Assembly (NCBI RefSeq): GCF_014529535.1
Contig: NW_023503941.1
Location: forward strand, 1,026,645-1,090,644
Reading direction: 5' to 3'
DNA: 64,000 nucleotides
Source: Bradysia coprophila
Taxonomy: Eukaryota; Arthropoda; Insecta; Diptera; Sciaridae
The notes beneath the pieces were generated by a model. The model had not been told where the DNA came from, made no database searches, and saw nothing but the letters and a program-made list of their open reading frames with translations. Position numbers and translations under genes: made by a program. This document shows, piece by piece, positions 53,720-64,000 of the stretch; within the stretch, counting starts at the first letter, position 1, and every line of letters begins with the position of its first letter.

Positions 53720-54460
53720 AACGTTTTTGGAAAGCTGTCGAAAATTACTCCGTATGATAAGTAGACTATATAGATGATGATCTGGTTACCCTCACGAATT
53801 TCATTCTTAATCGAATAATTTTTTTTTAATCTGTTGAGGATTACTCAAGTTATCGTGCTATCAAGCGACGCGACAAAAATTCTTTTGGGAATATCTCTAA
53901 GATCAATCGTTCGTCCTCAAAATTAACCTCAAAAATTTAATTCCCCTTCGAATAAAAAGAAGTTTTTGGAAATCCGTTAGGAATTACTCGAGAATTCGTG
54001 TTATCAAGCGATAACTCAAAAATTCTTTTAAGAGTATCTCTAAGATCACCCGTCTGTTATAGCCCATCTTCGAACTTAACTTCAGAAATTTAATACCTCG
54101 TCGAATTAAAAAAAATGGAAATCTGTCGAAAACTACTCGAGTTATCGTGGAATCAAGCGACAAAACAAAAATTCTTTTGAGAATATCTCTAAGATCACCC
54201 GTCTCTTATAGTTCATCTTCGAACTTAACCTAAGGGATTTAATTCGTCGATTAAAAAAAAGTTTTTGGAAATCCGTCGAAAACTACTCGAGTTATCGTGG
54301 CATCAAGCGACGCGACAAAAATTCTTTTGGGAATATATTTGAGATCATCGGTCCTTCATAGCCCATCTTCGAACTTGATCTGAGGAATTTAATTCCTCGT
54401 CGATTAAAAAAAAAGTTTTTGGAAATCCGTTTAGAATTACTCAAGTTATCGTGGCATCTA
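53720..54460. repeat. Diverged tandem array, ~145-bp units
   Basis: GTTTTTGGAAATCCGT followed by ACTACTCGAGTTATCGTGG, ATCAAGCGAC and AAATTCTTTTGGGAATAT recurs about five times with heavy divergence and some deletions. Confidence 0.8.
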
Positions 54461-55075
54461 GGAATGAACATTGTGTGACAAACATTTTAGAGTGTTTATC
54501 ATTCGTAAGACCCATGACTTTCAGTCAATGGAATAAACGAATGGTTAGTTTTTCTCGATAAGCATTGTGTTTTGGTGGCAAAAAGTCTATATCCGTTTCG
54601 TCACTAGTGAAAAAAGACAATAGAAAAACAGAGAAAAGAAGACTTTTCGTGTGAATTCTGTTGATCCGAGGCGAAGCCGAGAGACTTTTCCACTTTTATC
54701 TCGAGTAATGGATTTTACATTCTGCGGACGTCGAAACTTTATGAAACTTGATGTAGAGACTGATTTTCGTTACGATGATAGTAAGTTAAAAACCCAGTCA
54801 CAAAAATATAGGGCATGGGACGACGTACTAGCTTACCCTGGAAAACAACAAAAACAGTATCCTCATTCTCATATCTGAATAGGGTGGTTTCGTGACGTTT
54901 TACCCTGAAAACTACAACAGCGCCATATATTCAGCTAAAGAAAATTTGCTGACAAGTAGTGAAAACGTCAAGAAGATCCATGTCCTATTGTGCCAGTACT
55001 TTGAGTAGCATATAGATGACAGTTTGCGTCCACAAGCCAATTAAGGGAATGATATTGCTATTCATGGGAACTGGT
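54461..55075. other. ZIP intron, unassigned
   Basis: A 75-codon frame at 54651 overlaps a dispersed repeat (GTGTGAATTCTGTTGATCC) also seen near 19930 and 44065, so it is not taken as a gene. Confidence 0.4.
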
Positions 55076-56496
55076 TTTTAGCCCCGTACGAAGTACAAAG
55101 GGGCTTATAGGATTACGATGCCGTGTGTAATTGATGGAATTCGAAGCAGACGGTAAGGGCAAAGTGTTTGCCTATGTTCGTAGATGACGAATCCGCAATA
55201 AAAATTTTGTCTGTCCGTCACGTCGATATCTTGAGTAAATCAAATCCGATTTCAAAAAAAAAAAATTCTCTGAAAGATAGTCAAAATAGTGAAGCTAAGG
55301 TCGAAGATGGGCATATTTAGGTCGGCCCTTCGTGAGTTAGGGCCACCTAAGTGATTTAAGGTCTTTTGGGGATATTTACGGCAAAAAAAACGTTGGAAAT
55401 GTAAATGAAACGGCAAAAGATAGGTAATGTCGATACCGATCCAGGAAAAAAAAGTTTATTAAAATCGGGTGAATGGCCCGTGAGTTAGGGCCCTAGAAGT
55501 GAAAGGCTACTCGGCCCTAAGTGTATTTTGCATATAAATCGAGTAAATCTCATCCAATTTTGCTAATTTTTGTCTTATATGAAAGGTAATTGAATACCGA
55601 AAAGAATGTGGTGAGAAAAACGTTTGAAAATTAGGTCCTTGGACTGAGGCCGCTCCTCGGCCCTAAGTGTACTTTGCATATAACTCGAGTAAATTTGATC
55701 CGATTTTCCTAATTTTTGTTTCATTTGAAAAGTAATCGAACGAGGAATAGAATGTTGTTGAAAAAAAATTAAATTTGGGTCCCTGGACTAAGCCCGCTAC
55801 ACGGCCCTAAGTGTATTTTGCATATATCTCGAGTAAATTTCGCCCGATTTTCCTAATTTTTGTTTCATTTAAAAGGTAATTGAACATCGAATAGAATGTT
55901 GTTGAAAAAAATTTAAAATTTGGGTCCTTGGACTAAGGCCTCTCCACGGCCCTAAGTGTGTTTTGCATATATCTCGAGTAAATTTCATCCGATTTTCCTA
56001 ATTTTTGTTTCATTTGGAAGGTAATCGAAGGCCGAATATAATGATGTTGAAAAAAAATTAAATTTGGGTCGTTGGACTAAGGCCGTAACTAGGCCTTAGG
56101 CCTCTCAATAAATTAAAATTTTAGGTCAACTTGAAATTTGTGTTACATTTGAAAGGAACGTCGTACGGGGCTTCGTTATTGCGCTATGCGCAATTTGTAA
56201 GATGTACACATTTCATAATAATTTGACTTCAACTAGGGTGACAGACGCACTAGGGTCACGTGCGCAATTCACGCCGTAAGTGCGGTCGAAATTCAAAATG
56301 GAAAGTGCGGAGGTCTTTTTAACGTAGCGTCATTTTCATACAGTGAAGCGTTGAAATGTATTTTTTGGTTCACTTTTTCATCAAATCGTTCAATTAAAAA
56401 TTCAAATTTTAGGCACACTTACGGCGTGAATAGATGTACGGGTTCGTACTGGGCTCAGTCGCAGCAAACGCTCCGACAGTTCTGACGGCTCGTTTT
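55076..56496. mobile_element. CCCCGTACGAAG-ended repeat, family C copy 1
   Basis: It starts TTTTTAGCCCCGTACGAAGT. The inverted counterpart CGTACGGGGCTTCG lies at about 56166, after which ~330 bp more are shared with copy 2 up to GGCTCGTTTT. It contains about five ~145-bp tandem units (CGGCCCTAAGTGTATTTTGC ... TTGGACTAAGGCC) at 55510-56100 and the ATTCACGCC MITE at 56269. Non-coding. Confidence 0.82.
56269..56428. mobile_element. ATTCACGCC-family MITE, copy d (160 bp)
   Basis: The ends are TTCACGCCGTAAGTGCGG and CACACTTACGGCGTGAA. The homologous site in family C copy 2 (63275-63290) is empty: it reads GCAATAGAT where this copy has GCAAT[MITE]AATAGAT. This supports an AAT (2-3 bp) duplication. 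Confidence 0.9.
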
Positions 56497-57221
56497 TAGT
56501 TTCGAAAATGTGTGGGAAGCACATTCTATCAAGTGTGGAAAATGTTTTCCAAGAACATAATCAAACGAGGAAAACATATTTGCTTGCTCTTAAGATCCGT
56601 TGACTTTTTGTAACAAAAGATAAGTTCAACCTTTTGAGTCAAGCCGAAAATCATTCATGTAAACAACAATGTGCTACCTTCTTACGAAATATAGTTTAAT
56701 TAGTCATCGATATACATTGTCACTTGTATCGCTCGTCCGATTACAGTTTATTTGCTTTCATTAATGGGTTATAATTGCATTCTGGTGATTAAAAAAATTG
56801 GTGCTGACAATGCCATAAAAATGGACGTTATCATAAACGGTTATATTTATATACAGTGTCGAATTGTCTGTTTCGTCATGCAATCAAAACTCATAACGTA
56901 ACAATAATATTCGTTTTGTTCGCAAAACGATGAACCGAGCGTTTTTGTTTGTACATATCAGACATCTGATATGAAATGTAAGACATTTCCTATTTTCGAA
57001 AATTAATAAAAAAAAAATATTTTCAGCAGACATTGAACAGTTTGCGGAAACGCTGAGTGATACGATGCCGAAATTAATTTTGATAGAAAATTTGGTTATA
57101 AATGAAATTTTGTTTGTTGCATGAGACATGTAGACTAGTTAGAAATTTTTTTCTTTCGGATAACTTTTGGGATGTAAAGATTTCACCGACTTCCCTCAGT
57201 AAAACGAATTAACATCACTGC
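56497..57221. other. ZIP intron, unassigned
   Basis: No feature recognised; the 81-codon minus-strand frame at 57129-56884 has no known domain. Confidence 0.4.
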
Positions 57222-58940
57222 TTGGGAGATGCGGGAAATCAGGAAAAGTATGAAAATATGCAGTTTTGCTTGCTTTCTCGCATATAACTATTGTTGTACA
57301 AACCCGATTTTCTATTTCGTCTCGTCATCATTTTCATGACCTTGTAAACGTCAGACATGATCCCAGCTCTCTGACATGTCGAAAAATATCAAATGAATTG
57401 AACGAATGGTTTGCATGTAAAAACCAGTAAATTGAACGCAATTAATGTCAATTAATTGAGGTTACGAACTACTTGACGAAAAATTAAGTGGGGTTACGTT
57501 GACGAGTACCGTATAATGAAAATGATTTTGATGAATCGCACATGATTCATCAAGCGAAAAAATCCTGAGAAAGGTTTGAAAAACTAGTGAAAAACATTGA
57601 AAACAAAACAAAAACAATGTCTCGGTAACTTGACTTTAAACATCCGTAGCTGTTTTGAAGCACTACCCGTTGAGTCGCAACAACGTGATAACGCTAGAAA
57701 GTTAGGTGGGCAGGCAAAACAGTGGTAAACAACGTAAAAGTAAAAAAAAAACAGTTGTATGTTGGGTTTTTACGTTATTTACCTCTGTTTTGCGTCCCCC
57801 CTAACTTTCTAGCGTAATCACGTTGTTGCGACTCAACGGGAAAATGCTTCAAAACAGCGATGGATGTTTAGAGTCAAGTTCCCGAAACATTGTTTTTGTT
57901 TTGTTTTGAACGTTTTTCACTAGTTTTTCAAGCATTTCTCAGGATTTTTTCCCTAAAAAATCGTGTGCGATACATCAAATGAAAGGTATTGACGAGACGA
58001 AACAGAAAATCGGGTTTGTACAACAATAGCTACAGGCATGAGCGCCGCCGAAAATAAGCCGCCGAACAAGCCGCCGCCGGCCATTTTTGAGCAAGCCACG
58101 CCGCAGCCGAGCCGGTGCCAAAAACACGGCTCAAGCCGGCTTGAAACGGCTGGAAAATGAAATAAAGATTTCGAAAGGTGAATGGGTGAAATAATTCTGA
58201 AAACCGAGATTCCTGTTGATCCTAAGCAGCTCAAGTACATTTTCAATTTTTTTTTTCAAAATTAAGAAAATTTTGAAAATTTTCTTGAATTTTCATGAAT
58301 TTTCCAGAATGGTATATTACGTCCTCGCTTCTAAGTTTGTTGTTTTGGCAAGTATGACCTTTGCGGAACGAGCCGAAGGCGCACAATCAGTTAATTCACA
58401 AATTTGAGAAAACTTTATCGATCTTTGCGAATTTTCTCGATTTTTTTTTTCTTTTCAGTTTTTACTTGATTTTCGTGAGCTTTCGATTTCTTCTCGAAAA
58501 CCATTTTCTTAATGAGTTAAATGAGTGTACCGGAGCATGATTTTCCATTTAGTTCAAGTTTTGAGGCAATAAAACTTGACGTGTTAGTGAACCTTAGACT
58601 TAGAGACTTGCTTGTAACAAGACCAGTTCCACTTGCACTTTGAACAACCTAATCTACCTACATTTTCGCTTTCCGTACAATTTCATTTTCATGCTTACTA
58701 GTTCATTTTCCATGAATTTATCTAAACGTTTTTATTTGGAAAAAAAGTTAAAAGGAACCTCCAGCCGAGCCGTTTTAAGCCGGCTCAAGCCGACTTTTTC
58801 GCCGCCGCCGAGAATTTTTTTTCGGCTAGCCGCCGCCGAGGTTTCTCCGTCAGCGCTCATGCCTGAATAGCTATATGCAATATAGCCAGCAAAATTGCAT
58901 ATTTTCCTACTTTTCCTGTTTTCCCGCATCTCCTTGGGCT
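57222..58940. mobile_element. Large fold-back element interrupted by the GGC-rich hAT copy 2
   Basis: GAGATGCGGGAAATCAGGAA at the left is inverted at the right beyond the hAT element. ACTATTGTTGTACAAACCCG and CTAGAAAGTTAGG...CAACGTG arms pair across the centre near 57760. The right arm is split at 58033 by the hAT element. Confidence 0.75.
58033..58865. mobile_element. GGC-rich hAT-type element, copy 2 (833 bp, inverted), TSD AATAGCTA
   Basis: CAGGCATGAGCGCCG and CGGCGCTCATGCCTG ends with AATAGCTA at 58025-58032 and 58866-58873. The body matches the reverse complement of 12456-13295. Non-coding. Confidence 0.95.
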
Positions 58941-59600
58941 CTTTGACTATCTGGTCTCTCCGCCAAATACAAACAAACTACCGGCAATTAAAACTGATCT
59001 TCATTCCAAATGTAGTTAAACAAACGGAGAATAATGAACTGAGCTCGTGTGACGGTTATCAAACATGTAACATTTCAATATTGAAAACTCTGCTCAACGA
59101 GATAAAGTCGACCGGAATATCTTTATTACATCAAAAAAATTAAAGTCAAATTGAATTAGTCTGATTAGCTCATTGACTCCCAAAACGATAAAAGACTTGC
59201 CTCAGCCACTAATTACCGCGTTGAAACAAAGAGCAATATAACAACTGTAATCTAATCTCATTTTATTGGTTCGTCATGACCGTTTTAAATCTTGATGTAA
59301 GATATTTAAACAAAGCAATTTAGCAACGAGCATGTGTCTTGGATTTCAACAATCTTTTCTTTGTCTCTAATCGAACATCGTGGGGGGCTTGTAGAGTGAA
59401 CGAGCTTAGAAGAGAATTGTGTTATGCGAGATTTGTGACGTGTACTATGTAGATGTAGAATATCGTAGTGAACTCGTCCAGGATTTCCGGAAGCAGTTAA
59501 CATCTTAAGAACGTACGAAAAATGATTTTGTCTTCCGTATCATATTCACAGTCTCTATTACCAATACCAATTTATTTACTTACGCCGATTTCTTCCATGC
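58941..59600. other. ZIP intron, unassigned
   Basis: No feature recognised. Confidence 0.4.
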
Positions 59601-59603
59601 TTA

Positions 59604-60080
59604 AGTATGGTTTCCACCAGGGCCTACTTTTTAGAAACTTTTAGAGAAAATCGAGAAATTCAAGAAACTTTGAGAAATTCAAGAAACTTCGAGAAATTCA
59701 AGAAATTTCGAGAAATATTTCTTGAATTTCTCAAAGTTTCTTGAATTTCTCGAATTCCTGAAATTTCAAGAAATTCCAGAAAATTCAAGAAATTCGGGAA
59801 ACTTCGAGAAATTCAAGAAATTTCAAGAAACTAATTTCTCGAGTTTCTTGAAGTTTCTTGAAGTTTCTCGAATTTCTCGAATTCGATAAATTTTAAGAAA
59901 TTCGATAAAATTCTAGAAATTTCAAGAAATTCAAGAAATTAGTTTCCAAAAAGTAGGCCCTGGTTTCCACTCAACAAAAAGTGCTCTATGTGAGAGCCGT
60001 TAAGTAAACAAAGCAAAAATTGGAAAAATTCAATTTTGTCTATCACACGAAGTACTTTTTTGCTAAGCGGAAATCAAGCC
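59604..60080. mobile_element. PIF/Harbinger-like MITE split by a hAT MITE, TSD TTA
   Basis: The left end AGTATGGTTTCCAC and right end GGAAATCAAGCC are diverged inverted repeats with TTA on each side (59601-59603, 60081-60083). The interior GTGAGAGCCGTTAAG and TCAATTTTGTCTATCACAC matches the 16471 family. The 59618-59962 element is nested in it. Confidence 0.75.
59618..59962. mobile_element. hAT-type MITE (345 bp), TSD GTTTCCAC
   Basis: The ends are CAGGGCCTACTTTTTAGAAA and TTTCCAAAAAGTAGGCCCTG, with GTTTCCAC at 59610-59617 and 59963-59970. The body is a fold-back built of GAAATTCAAGAAACTTCGA-type units. Confidence 0.95.
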
Positions 60081-60519
60081 TTATATCAAAATGTAGCCTT
60101 TTACCATCAAGAAAAGTGTGAATTTGAATACAGACGCGGGTTCTTCAATAAAACGCAAAAGTATTCCTTTGTTGTGACTTATCTATTACATCATTTTGTA
60201 TATGATGTAAGCTCGGGACTGTAGGGCAAATGTTCTAACAACATTTTTAACATTAAGCAAGGTTAAACGATTGTACCTGGCACTGCTGCCTCTAAAGTTT
60301 CGTGCATACAATATTAGCTCAATATATTGATTTGAATGTTTTCATACGAAATGGAATGAACCTTTTTTTATGGAAATATACCGCACAATCGACGTCATCA
60401 GATGGTTGAACTAAATAATGATTTAAATGAAATACGTAACCATAACCAACTCAACTCTTTTAACCAAAATTATAGCAAAGATAATGCAACGAATATTTTT
60501 TTTTATTTAATAATTTCAG

Positions 60520-60710
60520 CCGGTCACGAACACAGTCATGCTGATGGACATGCTCATAGTTTCCCAGAAAATTTACATGACCTAGTGCTTGACTATCACA
60601 ACCAAAATGAAAATAATGCTGACGATGGAATTCAAAAGAAATTGAATTTGCTGAGAGCTGCTACAGACGAAATCAAGAACATTGTGGAGCATCACATTCA
60701 CGATGACTAA
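60520..60710 (+). CDS. ZIP family transporter, last coding exon
   Basis: The acceptor TTTCAG at 60514-60519 is followed by CCGGTCACGAAC. The phase-1 base A from 43675 plus CC gives Thr, and the frame then reads GHEHSHADGHAHSFPENLHD ... NIVEHHIHDD and TAA, completing a 455-residue protein. The visible gene thus spans 42499-60710. The tail after the last membrane segment is ~60 residues, with a His cluster at each end and a helical, charged middle (KKLNLLRAATDEIKNI). A tail of this length is long for a ZIP. The in-frame read from 60402 upstream is intron, because the acceptor phase fits only at 60520. Confidence 0.9.
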
Positions 60711-60838
60711 AATTTGTATTAAATTTCGACTGACATCGTGAGGTTTTACAATTTCTATAATTTATCTTTTATTTAAATGTTTTTAAAATTAAACGATTTT
60801 AACTTAGCTAGTTTGTCAGACGACGACTTAGGGATACG

Positions 60839-60844
60839 AATAAA
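60839..60844 (+). terminator. Poly(A) signal candidate for the ZIP gene
   Basis: AATAAA lies 129 bp after the ZIP stop codon; further AATAAA sites are at 61455-61460 and near 61484. Confidence 0.6.
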
Positions 60845-61814
60845 ATATTTTTGGTCAGAGAGATGTAAATGAAGCGAATTGTTGATAAAAAAAATTCTAA
60901 CCGACTGTACACCTTAGGTTGTAGTTATTTGGATCATTAGGGATGAAACTTGACCTTGACCTTTTTCTTCTTTTTTTTCCCATAATGATCCATACAACAC
61001 CTGTGAAGATCTTGTGTCACTTACAGCAAAGGAAGTAACAGAACTTCAAAAAAAAAGAATTCATACAAAAGACTCAATGAACGAAACTTAGTGAGGCTAC
61101 GTCTGAAAGTACCGTAACTTGAAGATGATCTGTGGACTACATAAATCTATTCTAGATCAAATATGGTAGATATGACTGTCCTCAAGTTCTTGTTTTAATT
61201 GGTTGTAGTCTGATCCGACTACGAGAGCAGCAATAACACTAGACAAAACAACAATTTGAAAGCTGTTTAGGTACATCATGTCAGCCGCCGAGAGTTGAAC
61301 AATAGCTCAAGCTGTAAGATAGATAGACGTCGTTTAGGATACAGTAAACTGACTCACTCCGTAACTTTAATGAAACTGGGGGATTGTGGTGAGAGAAGTA
61401 TTATAGTTAATATTAGTTACACTTATTTACGAATTATTTACTTATACGCAATGTAATAAAATAGTTTAAGATTTTTTTGTTAAATAAAATGAAAAGAAGA
61501 AAAATGTTGATGGACTTTTAAAATGAATTGAGATTCGTGTGGTATTACGGATCCATATACAATGTCATAGTCTCAAGAGAGTCGAGTGAAAACAGTGCCG
61601 GACAGCCTCAAAAAAGCCCTTCGGGCGTTGTATAAAGGAATTTTGCAAAACGTTCTTCGTTGCCCTTTTTCCATACAAAAATCAGAAGGCCCTTCGGGCC
61701 AGTCCGATGGATTCTTCTGAAAAACAGAAGATCGAAATCTGACGCATTTTCTATTGAAATTGTTGGTATGTGTCCAGTAAGGTGTTCGACTCCAGAAGCC
61801 AAAACCACTTTCAA

Positions 61815-62325
61815 AGAAATTCTTCGAAGCTTGTGTGGCTGGTAAGAGGTCATCAAAAACCGAAAACTTGCACTTTTCTTACAAACACTTCTCCAGTTAC
61901 ACGAGCCGTACAGGGTCGTGTGGAGTGTCATTAGAAAGGTAATTGCATGTACTTCCGCGGCAAATAGGGTCTTACTGGAGTTTGGAAGCGAATTATGAGA
62001 AGTTGAAATGTTTAACTTCCGTAAGCTCTACTTTCCCTGAAATAACATGCAATTACCTTTCAAATGACACCCCACACGACCATGTACGTTTCGTGTACCT
62101 CGAGAAATTTCTGTAAGAAAAGTGTAAGTTTTCAGTCTTTTTTCGGTTGAAATCTTCAACTGTGCATATTTGCCCCGGAAGTTCATGCAATTACCTTTCT
62201 AATGACACCCCACACGATCCTGTACGGCTCGTGTAACTGGATAAATTTTTGTAAGAAAAGTGCAAGTTTTCGGTTTTTGATCACCTTTCACCAGCCACAC
62301 AAACTTCGAAGAATTTTTAGCCCCG
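61815..62325. repeat. Inverted repeat of the GTCATTAGAAAGG family
   Basis: AAAACTTGCACTTTTCTTAC and ACGAGCCGTACAGGGTCGTG on the left are inverted on the right (ACACGATCCTGTACGGCTCG, GTAAGAAAAGTGCAAGTTTT). Diverged single arms occur at 20000-20300 and near 3950-4390. Confidence 0.8.
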
Positions 62326-63345
62326 TACGAAGTCCAAAGGGGCTTATAGGATTACGATGCCGTGTGTAATTGATGGAATTCGAAGCAGACGGTAAGGGCA
62401 AAGTGTTTGCCTATGTTCATAGATGACGAATCCGCAATAAAAATTTTGTCTGTCCGTCTTTCCGTCTGTCCGTCACGTCGATATCTTGAGTAAAACAAAT
62501 CCGATTTCAAAAAAAAATTTTCCCTTGAAAGGTAGTCGAAATAGTGAGGCTAAGTTCGAAGATGGGCATATTCGGGTCGGCCCTTCGTGAGTTAGGGCCA
62601 CCTAAGTGATTTAAGGTCTTTTGGTGATATTTATGGCAAAATTAACGCTGGAAATGTAAATGACACGGCAAATGATAGGTATTGTCAATACCAATCCAGG
62701 AAAAAAAAGTTTTTTTTAAATCGGGTGAGTGGACCGTGAGTTAGGGCCTTAGAAGTGAAATGCTACTAGGGCCCCCTATGTGTATTTTACATATAACTCG
62801 AGTAAATTTCATTCGTTTTTCGTAATTTTTGTTTCATTTGGAAGGTAATCGAATGCCGAATAGAATGTTGTTGAAAAAAAAATTAAATTTGGGTCCTTGG
62901 ACTAAGGCCACTACTAGGGCCCTATGTGTATTTTACATAGAACTCGAGTAAATTTCATTCGTTTTTCGTAATTTTGGTTTCATTTGGAAGGTAATCAAAG
63001 GCCAAATAGAATGTAGTTGAAAAAAAAATTAAATTTGGATCCTCGGACTGAGGCCGATACTAGGCCCTATGTGTATTTATACTCAATAAATTAAAATTTT
63101 AGGGCTATTTGAAATTTTTGTTTTATTTGAGAGGAACGTCGTACGGGGCTTCGTAATTGCGCTATGCGCAATTTCTAAGATGTACATATTACATAATAAT
63201 TTTACTTTAACTACATTAACCGGCGCAATAGGCTTACGGTCAAAGTAGGGTGACAGACGCACTAGGGTCACGTACGCAATAGATATACGGGTTTGTACGG
63301 GGCTCAGTCGCAGCAAACGCTCCGACTGTTCTGATGGCTCGTTTT
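62315..63345. mobile_element. CCCCGTACGAAG-ended repeat, family C copy 2
   Basis: Collinear with 55076-56496 but with about three instead of five ~145-bp internal units and without the ATTCACGCC MITE. It carries a GTCTGTCCGTC microsatellite-like tract near 62445. Confidence 0.82.
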
Positions 63346-63470
63346 GAAAGTGGTTTTGGCTTCTGGAGTCGAATACCTTACTGGGCACATACAAAAAATT
63401 TCAATGGAAAATGCGTCCGATTTTGGTCTTCTGTTTTTCAGAAGAATCCCTCTCCGGTACTGAGTGAAAA

Positions 63471-64000
63471 TACTTTTAAATTGCTTTTTAGTGATGGACT
63501 CCAAGAAATATCCACGAAACCAAAAATCAAAGCTTTTAAAGTTTTTTGTCCTTGTCTCAGAAACGCTTAAAAACAAAGTTTTTGTATCGAAGGTCAGACA
63601 GCGAATTTCTTTTGAATATGGAACTTAGCAACTACGAATCATACAACATTAATCAATGCGTCTTGGTATACTTACGCCGCTGTATAGCATCATATTCTCT
63701 GACATTATACCTTCTACCAACGCACTGCAAGCATGAGTGATCGTAGTGACAGCTGCCAAATAGAGTTCTATTTTGAATGAACATTTTTTCCAAAAACTTT
63801 TTACAGAAAACCAAATGTTGTATGATTCAGTCTGTCCAGTTTCAGCACTCAATTTAAATTACCACTCATGCTTGAAGTGCGTACAGCACTTAATCGAGAG
63901 CCTGGTGCAATGCTATGACGAAATGACATCCAACTTGGACTAGTCCTAAAAATCGATTATTGGGAGTTTGATTCATTTTATTTAGGCCCCGACAGATGGT
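63471..64000. other. Sequence downstream of the 61593 element
   Basis: It contains the second copy of the 41420-type repeat (about 63720-63885, with CGCACTGCAAGCATGAG and CTCATGCTTGAAGTGCG ends). No gene recognised. Confidence 0.5.

Larger units (their letters stand above)
61593..63462. mobile_element. hAT-type element (1870 bp) with nested insertions, TSD AGTGAAAA
   Basis: The ends are CAGTGCCGGACAG and CTCTCCGGTACTG, with AGTGAAAA at 61585-61592 and 63463-63470. Subterminal arms (TTCTGAAAAACAGAAGA ... CGACTCCAGAAGCCAAAACC) are inverted at about 61710-61820 and 63346-63455. Inside are a smaller fold-back (61815-62325) and family C copy 2. No transposase. Confidence 0.9.

Noticed and set aside
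60402..60519. In-frame upstream part of the last ZIP exon (MVELNNDLNE...)
   Set aside because: It lies before a good TTTCAG acceptor and is not needed; the phase fits only from 60520.

Overview
The window looks like nuclear DNA of an insect, most plausibly a lower dipteran (gnat or midge type). The basis is an AT-rich background, several 68-71 bp introns with GT..AG borders, insect-like SERCA, ZIP and sulfotransferase proteins, and a very dense load of short non-autonomous DNA transposons. The species assignment is inference. No bacterial-style features, CRISPR arrays, rRNA or tRNA genes were seen.

Gene layout. (1) 6280-21590, plus strand: SERCA-type Ca2+ pump, missing the first ~73 codons (upstream of the window). 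Six coding exons lead to a hydrophobic C-terminus at 11133. A second, mutually exclusive terminal exon lies 10.5 kb downstream at 21559-21590 and is joined from an internal donor at 11051. (2) 31855-~33484, plus strand: an unidentified multi-exon gene or young pseudogene whose first visible 5' splice site carries a hAT-type MITE. (3) 36347-37442, minus strand: complete three-exon cytosolic sulfotransferase (324 aa). (4) 42499-60710, plus strand: ZIP (SLC39A1-3-like) metal transporter (455 aa) in two coding exons separated by a 16.8 kb intron; a TATA box lies ~590 bp upstream.

Everything else is mainly repeats. Nine insertions have CAG/TAG-type terminal inverted repeats with exact 8-bp target-site duplications (hAT signature): 3545, 12456, 17242, 22414, 32056, 39208, 58033, 59618 and 61593. 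Two more short elements with 8-bp duplications start with other bases (29681, 30308). Other families are TTA/TAA-flanked PIF/Harbinger-like MITEs (16471, 48973, 49262, 59604), an ATTCACGCC-ended MITE (19517, 32563, 40611, 56269), and two related families ended by CCCGTACGAAGT (24526, 44831; 55076, 62315). There are also several long fold-back elements, including a near-perfect 2 x 659 bp palindrome at 28179-29585, one degenerate non-LTR retrotransposon (3057-3544 plus its tail at 6078) and several tandem arrays. No intact transposase was found, so all of these depend on enzymes encoded elsewhere.

The four host genes do not form a pathway visible from sequence. Two of them (the Ca2+ pump and the zinc transporter) are ion-transport membrane proteins, but this is probably coincidence. 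The most informative biology is SERCA C-terminal isoform choice, the transposon that duplicated a splice donor, and the nested transposon stratigraphy inside the SERCA and ZIP introns.
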